35,841 nt of DNA, from positions 1 to 35,841 of the forward strand of contig CALFMN010000043.1 in NCBI GenBank assembly GCA_937879875.1. Reading direction: 5' to 3'. The notes under the pieces are model-generated. The model saw only the letters and a program-made list of their open reading frames with translations. It searched no databases and had not been told where the DNA came from. The DNA comes from an uncultured Chloroflexota bacterium (GTDB lineage Bacteria; Chloroflexota; Dehalococcoidia; CAUJGQ01). The stretch's first letter is position 1, and each line of letters starts with the position of its first letter. The translations under genes were made by a program, and so were the position numbers. Shown piece by piece: positions 31,733-35,841 of this stretch.

Positions 31733-32569
31733 TCAGGCCGAGCGACCGCCGTCCACCATCAACACCGCGCCCGTCACATAGCGCGCTTCGTCGCTAGCCA
31801 GATAGACGGCGGCCAGCGCCACGTCGCGCGGCTCACCGCGGCGGCGAATAGGCGCCGTGCCTTCGAGCAGGCTCGCCCGCGCGGCCGGGTCGTCGCGCAG
31901 GCGCACGAAGCGAGCCGCCTGCTCCGCCGTGGCGCCGTTCAGCAGCATCTCGAAGGCGGCAGGATCGTCCAGCGCCGCCGCGATCTGCATGGTTCGCTCG
32001 GTGGCGATCGCGCCGGGGCAGATGCAGTTGCAGCGTACACCGCGCGCCGCGTAGTCGAGCGCGATGCATTTGGTTAGATGAATCACGCCCGCCTTCGCTG
32101 TTGCGTAACCGGCGGCGCCGGCGCGGGCGCCGACACCCCGCGTCGAGCCGATGTTCACAATGCTGCCGCCGCCGCGGGCAAACAGATGCGGCAGCACCGC
32201 GCGCGACATGGAGAAGACCGAGGTGAGCGTTAGGTCGAGACAGCGGTTCCAGCTTTCGAGCGTGAGGTTGAGGATGTCTGCCTGTCCTCCACCGCCGCCG
32301 ACGTTGTTGACGAGCACGTCAATGCCGCCGAAAGCAGCGAGCGCCGCGCCGACGGTCCTCTCAGCGACGCCCGGTGCTGTGACATCGCCCGCGACGCTTA
32401 CGCACTCGCCGCCGGCCGTCCGAATTGTGTGTTCCACCGCCAGCGCCGCGTCTGCCTGCAGATCGACGATCGCCATGCGGGCGCCTTCTGCCGCCATCGC
32501 CAGCGCCGTTGCGCGGCCGATGCCGTTGCCGCCGCCCGTCACGATCGCTACCTTGCCGTCCAGCCGCAC
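31733..32569 (-). CDS. SDR-family NAD(P)-dependent dehydrogenase
   Basis: The 278-residue protein is a classical short-chain dehydrogenase with TGGGNGIG at 11-18 (dinucleotide binding), Asp36 after the second strand (favours NAD+), NNVG at 88-91, and catalytic Ser142, Tyr155 and Lys159 (YATAK). It has an insertion of ~25 residues before the RRRGEPRDVALAAVYLAS segment compared with FabG-like enzymes. GTG 32569 follows GGGAAGGG by 8 bases. The GTG at 32587 is in frame but unsupported. It begins 48 bases after the kinase gene and is 69 bases before the SelA-like gene. It probably oxidises a hydroxyl group of the operon's sugar or acid intermediate. Confidence 0.93.
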   Translation of the reverse strand: MRLDGKVAIVTGGGNGIGRATALAMAAEGARMAIVDLQADAALAVEHTIRTAGGECVSVAGDVTAPGVAERTVGAALAAFGGIDVLVNNVGGGGGQADILNLTLESWNRCLDLTLTSVFSMSRAVLPHLFARGGGSIVNIGSTRGVGARAGAAGYATAKAGVIHLTKCIALDYAARGVRCNCICPGAIATERTMQIAAALDDPAAFEMLLNGATAEQAARFVRLRDDPAARASLLEGTAPIRRRGEPRDVALAAVYLASDEARYVTGAVLMVDGGRSA

Positions 32570-32617
32570 GCCGCGCGCCCTTCCCACGTAACGCCGAGAT
32601 CAAACCCGGCCGCGCGA

Positions 32618-33604
32618 TCACTCAGCACGCACGAGCGTCGCCAGCTCGGGCTCGCCCAGCGAGCAGGCAAAATTCTGTTCGTGCGCGTCGCTCCAGTCGA
32701 GCGTGGCGCAACGAAAGGCGAGACGCAACGCGCCGTAAACCGGCTCGAAGCGCGGGCGCAGCGGCCGTGCTCCCGGCGCCGCCGCCTGCACGCTGGAAAC
32801 CAGCGGCTCGATCAGCCAGCGGCCGGCCCGGAAGGCGCCGCCGCACAGCGCCAGCGTGAAGCGCTCGTTGGACAGGCCGGCGGCATCGACGCAGGTCAGC
32901 ACGCCGTGCGCCAGCGCCAGCGCGGCCTCGCGCAGAATGGCGCGCGCGACCGCATCATCGTCCGCCAGCCGGGCGACGACTGGCGCGAGGCGGGCGATCT
33001 CGTCGCGCGGCAGGTTTTCGCCGTAGATGCGATGGCTGACGGCGCGGAAGCTCTCGACACCGAAATGGGCGAGCACCGCCCCGCGCAGCGCGGTTCGCGG
33101 ACCGCGGCCGTCTTCGGCGCGGGCGACCGCCATCAGCGCGCGGCGAGCGATGTCGTAGGCGCTGCCCTCATCACCAAACAGCGAACCCCAGCCATCGCTG
33201 CGGTGCTCGCGGCCGTCGCGCCCGCGCGCGTACTCGAAGCAGCCGGTGCCGGCAAGCACCAGCGCGCCGAATGCGGCGCCCGCGCTCGCGAGGCAGGCTT
33301 CGGCTTCCGTGGTGAAGCGGTAGCTGCGGCACTGCACCACGCCCTTGACGGCCGCTTCCATGAACGCCGGCCGCACCGGACCGCCGCAGACGGCGACATC
33401 GATCGCCCGCCGACGATCGGGCGCGATGCCGGCTCGCTGCAGAGCCGCCGCAATGGCGCCGGCGATCGCGGCTCCGGCCACTTCTGCGGAGACGAAGCTG
33501 AGGTTGGACGGCCCGCCGCGACCCCAGCCAAGCACGCGGCCGCGCTCGTCCGCCAGCAGGCAGAGCGTCTTGCTGCCGCCGCCGTCGAGCGCGAGCAGCC
33601 GCAT
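32618..33604 (-). CDS. BadF/BadG/BcrA/BcrD-type sugar kinase (N-acetylglucosamine-kinase-like)
   Basis: The 328-residue protein has the ASKHA fold. Phosphate-1 loop DGGGSKT is at 7-13, a second loop is at LAGTGC, and the highly characteristic DGWGSLFGDEGSAYDIARRAL block is typical of bacterial and human N-acetylglucosamine kinases. The adenosine motif CGGAF follows toward the C-terminus. It should phosphorylate an amino sugar or related sugar with ATP. ATG 33604 overlaps the amidohydrolase stop by one base (TGATG), so expression is coupled. Activator ATPases of dehydratases share this fold but carry an Fe-S Cys pair, which I do not see. Confidence 0.87.
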   Translation of the reverse strand: MRLLALDGGGSKTLCLLADERGRVLGWGRGGPSNLSFVSAEVAGAAIAGAIAAALQRAGIAPDRRRAIDVAVCGGPVRPAFMEAAVKGVVQCRSYRFTTEAEACLASAGAAFGALVLAGTGCFEYARGRDGREHRSDGWGSLFGDEGSAYDIARRALMAVARAEDGRGPRTALRGAVLAHFGVESFRAVSHRIYGENLPRDEIARLAPVVARLADDDAVARAILREAALALAHGVLTCVDAAGLSNERFTLALCGGAFRAGRWLIEPLVSSVQAAAPGARPLRPRFEPVYGALRLAFRCATLDWSDAHEQNFACSLGEPELATLVRAE

Positions 33605-34797
33605 CAGCCGGCTTCCTCTGGCGTAAGATTCATGCCGTGGGCGCCGCGCGTCGCCTCATACGCTACGCCGCCCACGATCGCGTGGCGCGGCACGATCAGC
33701 CGGTTGATCGTCCATTCGTTGCGATAGCTGTCCTGCACGCGCAACTCACGATCCACAACTTGAAAGACGGTGAGATTGGCAGCAGCACCCGGCGCCACGC
33801 GGGTGATGAGTTCGCCGAGCCCGAAGGTCTGCGCGGGATGCAGGCTCGCGGCGGCGACAATGCCGAACAGATCCAGCGCCGCGTTCTCAACGCTTTGCGC
33901 CAGATTCAGCAGTTTGCTCATCGTCAACGCCAGGCTGAAGACGGGTCCGTTGGTATTGCCCTGGTGGAGATCGGTACTGATGTGACCGATCGGCAAACGG
34001 CACTTGAGCGAACCCCTGGCCACGACATGCGAAAACGAGCCCGAGCCGTGGCCGACATCGAGCTTCACGCCTCGTTCAACTGCCTCGCGCGCCGCCGCGA
34101 TCGGCTGGCCTTCGCGGGTCAGCAGCCCGCCGGCCTTGCCATGAAAGCAATGCGTGAGCACGTCGCCGGCCTCGAACAGGCGGCAGACCTCGTCCAGCGT
34201 CGGCGGCGCGTTGCCGACGTGCGCCATCAGCGGCACGCCGGCCTCCGTTGCGGCCTTCTTCGCCAGCACCACCGGCATGATACCCAGCGCGCCGACCGCG
34301 CTGGCACTGGCCCGCACTTTCATGCCCTTGATCCAGCCGCGGTTGGCGTCGATCGTCTGCACCGCGTCGTCGATGTTGAGCCAGCTCACGATCTCCGACT
34401 CGCCGGGCTCGTGCATGTTGCCGTGGCGCGAGATGTGCAGCAGGCCGACGACCAGCGTCTTCGCCGGCTTCACGACGTATTCGTGAAACGCCGCCGCGTT
34501 GGCCGCGCCGAACGAGCCGGCGTCGATCACGGCGACCACGCCCTGTTCGACGCCGATACTGTCCGCGTCCACGCAGCTCGGCTTGAACAGGTTGAAGACG
34601 TGCGTGTGCGTATCGACCCAGCCGGGGCCGGTGATCAGGCCGCGGGCGTCGATCTCCCGCGCGGCTGCGCCGGCGAGTCGCTCCTGCACCGCGACGACGC
34701 GCCCGCCGTGGATAGCGACATCGGCAGCGAACGTGCGCCGCTCGATCGGATCGATCACCTCGCCGCCGCGCAGGATCAGGTCGAACGCCGCGTCCAT
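33604..34797 (-). CDS. Metal-dependent amidohydrolase/deacetylase (EF_0837-like)
   Basis: The protein has 397 residues from ATG 34797. The amidohydrolase barrel has metal ligands His64 and His66 (DTHTHVF), a likely bridging Lys160 (GMKVRAS), His193 (AHVG), His216 (THCFHG) and Asp276 (STDLH). The NMHEPGESEI and GLLTREGQPI segments resemble the dihydroorotase-like EF_0837/AHA_3915 deacetylase group rather than pyrimidine dihydroorotase. It likely removes an acyl or cyclic amide group from the operon's substrate. As first gene of the operon it faces the crotonase gene across 148 bp. Frame extends upstream to 34947 without similarity. Confidence 0.85.
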   Translation of the reverse strand: MDAAFDLILRGGEVIDPIERRTFAADVAIHGGRVVAVQERLAGAAAREIDARGLITGPGWVDTHTHVFNLFKPSCVDADSIGVEQGVVAVIDAGSFGAANAAAFHEYVVKPAKTLVVGLLHISRHGNMHEPGESEIVSWLNIDDAVQTIDANRGWIKGMKVRASASAVGALGIMPVVLAKKAATEAGVPLMAHVGNAPPTLDEVCRLFEAGDVLTHCFHGKAGGLLTREGQPIAAAREAVERGVKLDVGHGSGSFSHVVARGSLKCRLPIGHISTDLHQGNTNGPVFSLALTMSKLLNLAQSVENAALDLFGIVAAASLHPAQTFGLGELITRVAPGAAANLTVFQVVDRELRVQDSYRNEWTINRLIVPRHAIVGGVAYEATRGAHGMNLTPEEAG

Positions 34798-34832
34798 CGG
34801 GCCGTCACCATCCGTCGCCGCGCGGCGCTCGC

Positions 34833-34863
34833 TTGACGCGTTCGCCGCGGCCGTCCGTAGAAT
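34833..34863 (+). promoter_or_regulatory. Sigma-70-type promoter for the crotonase gene
   Basis: TTGACG (34833-34838) and TAGAAT (34858-34863) each match consensus in five of six positions. Spacing is 19 bases, slightly long. It lies in the divergent gap, about 80 bases before ATG 34946. Confidence 0.45.
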
Positions 34864-34945
34864 AGCGGGGCTCTCCCGCCCGCGGCAACGACGCGCCTCA
34901 GGCCCGGCAGCAGCGTCCTGAAACCAGAACCAGGGAAGGTGAACC

Positions 34946-35821
34946 ATGCGCAGCGGCGACTATGTCGGCTTCAACGTCGAACTCACCGATCCGGGCATCG
35001 CCACGCTGACCTTCAACACGCCGGAGCGGCTCAACGGCCTGAACCAGCTCATCAAACGCGAGCTGGTCGAGTTCGTGCAGCAGGCGCAGATGGACCAGGA
35101 CGTGCGCGTGCTCGTGATCACGGGCAGCGGCCGCGCCTTCTGTGCCGGCGACGACATCAGCGGACGCCACATGCGTGTGCCGGACGGTGTGACGCCGGCG
35201 ATGCCGCCGATCGGCCACGGCCACGGCAACCCGATCGGCACCTACGAAGGGCTGCGCGTGCTCTCGCAGGCGCTCAACCTGGCCATCCGCAGTTTGGACA
35301 AGCCGACGATCGCCGCGATCAACGGCGTCGCCATCCAGACCGGTCTCTCGCTGGCGCTGGCCTGTGACTTTCGCATCGCCGCCGAAGAGGCGCGGCTGGG
35401 CAGCGCGACGCTGCGCTTCGGCCTGCTGCCGGACGAAGGCGGCCAGTGGCTGCTGGTGCAGCTAATCGGCGTGGCGCGCACACTGGACTTCCTGCTGCGC
35501 AGCCGCATCGTCGCCGCACGCGAGGCGCTGGAGCTGGGGCTGGTGCACGAGGTCGTGCCGGGCGACCAACTGGCGCAGCGGGCGCATGCGCTGGCGACGG
35601 AGCTTGCCAACGGCCCGCAGGTGGCGATGCGCCTGCTGAAGCGCTCGGTCTACAACGCCGCCGAGCTGGACTTCGTCCACGCCCTCGACGAGATCGCCAG
35701 CAAGACGGCGATCACGGACCATCATCCGGACGCGCGCGAGGGCGGCACGGCCTTCCGCGAGAAGCGCGCGGCGCGCTTCAACCAGGACCCGAGCCGCGAA
35801 TCGCGCGCCGAACCGGTGTAG
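34946..35821 (+). CDS. Enoyl-CoA hydratase/isomerase (crotonase) family protein
   Basis: The 291-residue protein has the first oxyanion-hole block SGRAFCAGDDI and the second NGVAIQTGLSLALACDFRIA, then FGLLPDEGGQWLL. Aligned by eye to rat enoyl-CoA hydratase, both catalytic glutamates are replaced: Ser in GLSL (Glu144 position) and Thr in SATLRFG (Glu164 position). PDEGG instead resembles the PD-x-GG loop of isomerase-type members such as PaaG. An isomerase or other crotonase reaction is therefore more likely than hydration. The C-terminal REGGTAFREKRAARF tail is normal. GGAAGG precedes ATG 34946. It diverges from the amidohydrolase operon, and no other CoA gene is present. Confidence 0.88.
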   Translation: MRSGDYVGFNVELTDPGIATLTFNTPERLNGLNQLIKRELVEFVQQAQMDQDVRVLVITGSGRAFCAGDDISGRHMRVPDGVTPAMPPIGHGHGNPIGTYEGLRVLSQALNLAIRSLDKPTIAAINGVAIQTGLSLALACDFRIAAEEARLGSATLRFGLLPDEGGQWLLVQLIGVARTLDFLLRSRIVAAREALELGLVHEVVPGDQLAQRAHALATELANGPQVAMRLLKRSVYNAAELDFVHALDEIASKTAITDHHPDAREGGTAFREKRAARFNQDPSRESRAEPV

Positions 35822-35841
35822 GAGCGGGACCCCCTATCCCC

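Overview
The window is high-GC DNA (clearly above 60% by eye), densely packed with coding sequence, and shows no tRNA, rRNA or CRISPR array. The gene content suggests a Chloroflexota-type bacterium (inference from family content only). It carries a Tad/Flp pilus locus with no secretin (RcpA) and no TadD, as expected for a cell with one membrane. It also has a SAF-domain CpaB, Ala/Pro/Thr-rich lipoproteins, a secreted propeller/FN3 protein and many GC-rich palindromic repeats.

Region 1 (1-13.7 kb) is a mixed accessory and metabolic stretch. It holds a small lipoprotein and an IS630-type transposase remnant lying against a truncated aldo/keto reductase that was once coupled to a DHA2-type drug exporter. 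A three-gene plus-strand set follows: a cyclase/kynurenine-formamidase-like hydrolase, a limonene-epoxide-hydrolase-type enzyme and a large nucleoside-phosphorylase-like protein. Next come a 1199-residue secreted repeat protein, a second MFS exporter, an S53 (sedolisin) lipoprotein protease and RdgB.

Region 2 (13.9-23.0 kb, minus strand) is a Tad operon, transcribed flp-flp-tadE-cpaB-tadZ-tadA-tadB-tadC-tadG and ending in a translationally coupled M23 peptidoglycan peptidase. It is interrupted by a 343-bp inverted-repeat element between tadA and tadB and by three strong palindromes around the tadA start. A second minus-strand block (27.1-29.9 kb) supplies the TadV-type prepilin peptidase, an AAA+ ATPase with an N-terminal winged-helix-like region and an Ala/Pro-rich single-pass membrane protein. 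Together the blocks could make, process and export an Flp pilus. The M23 enzyme may open the wall for it (inference).

Region 3 (23.0-26.7 kb) is rich in repeats. Two sequence families of MITE-like elements share one plan: long inverted arms, each containing internal hairpins. One arm forms the last codons of an OmpR-type response regulator, and two arms in direct orientation bracket a DUF559 nuclease-like gene.

Region 4 (30.2-35.8 kb) has a stand-alone LysM protein and a tight minus-strand operon of metal amidohydrolase, BadF/BcrA-type sugar kinase, SDR dehydrogenase and SelA-like PLP enzyme. This looks like a catabolic module for an amino sugar or amino-sugar acid (inference). A divergent crotonase-family gene with a good sigma-70-like promoter closes the window.
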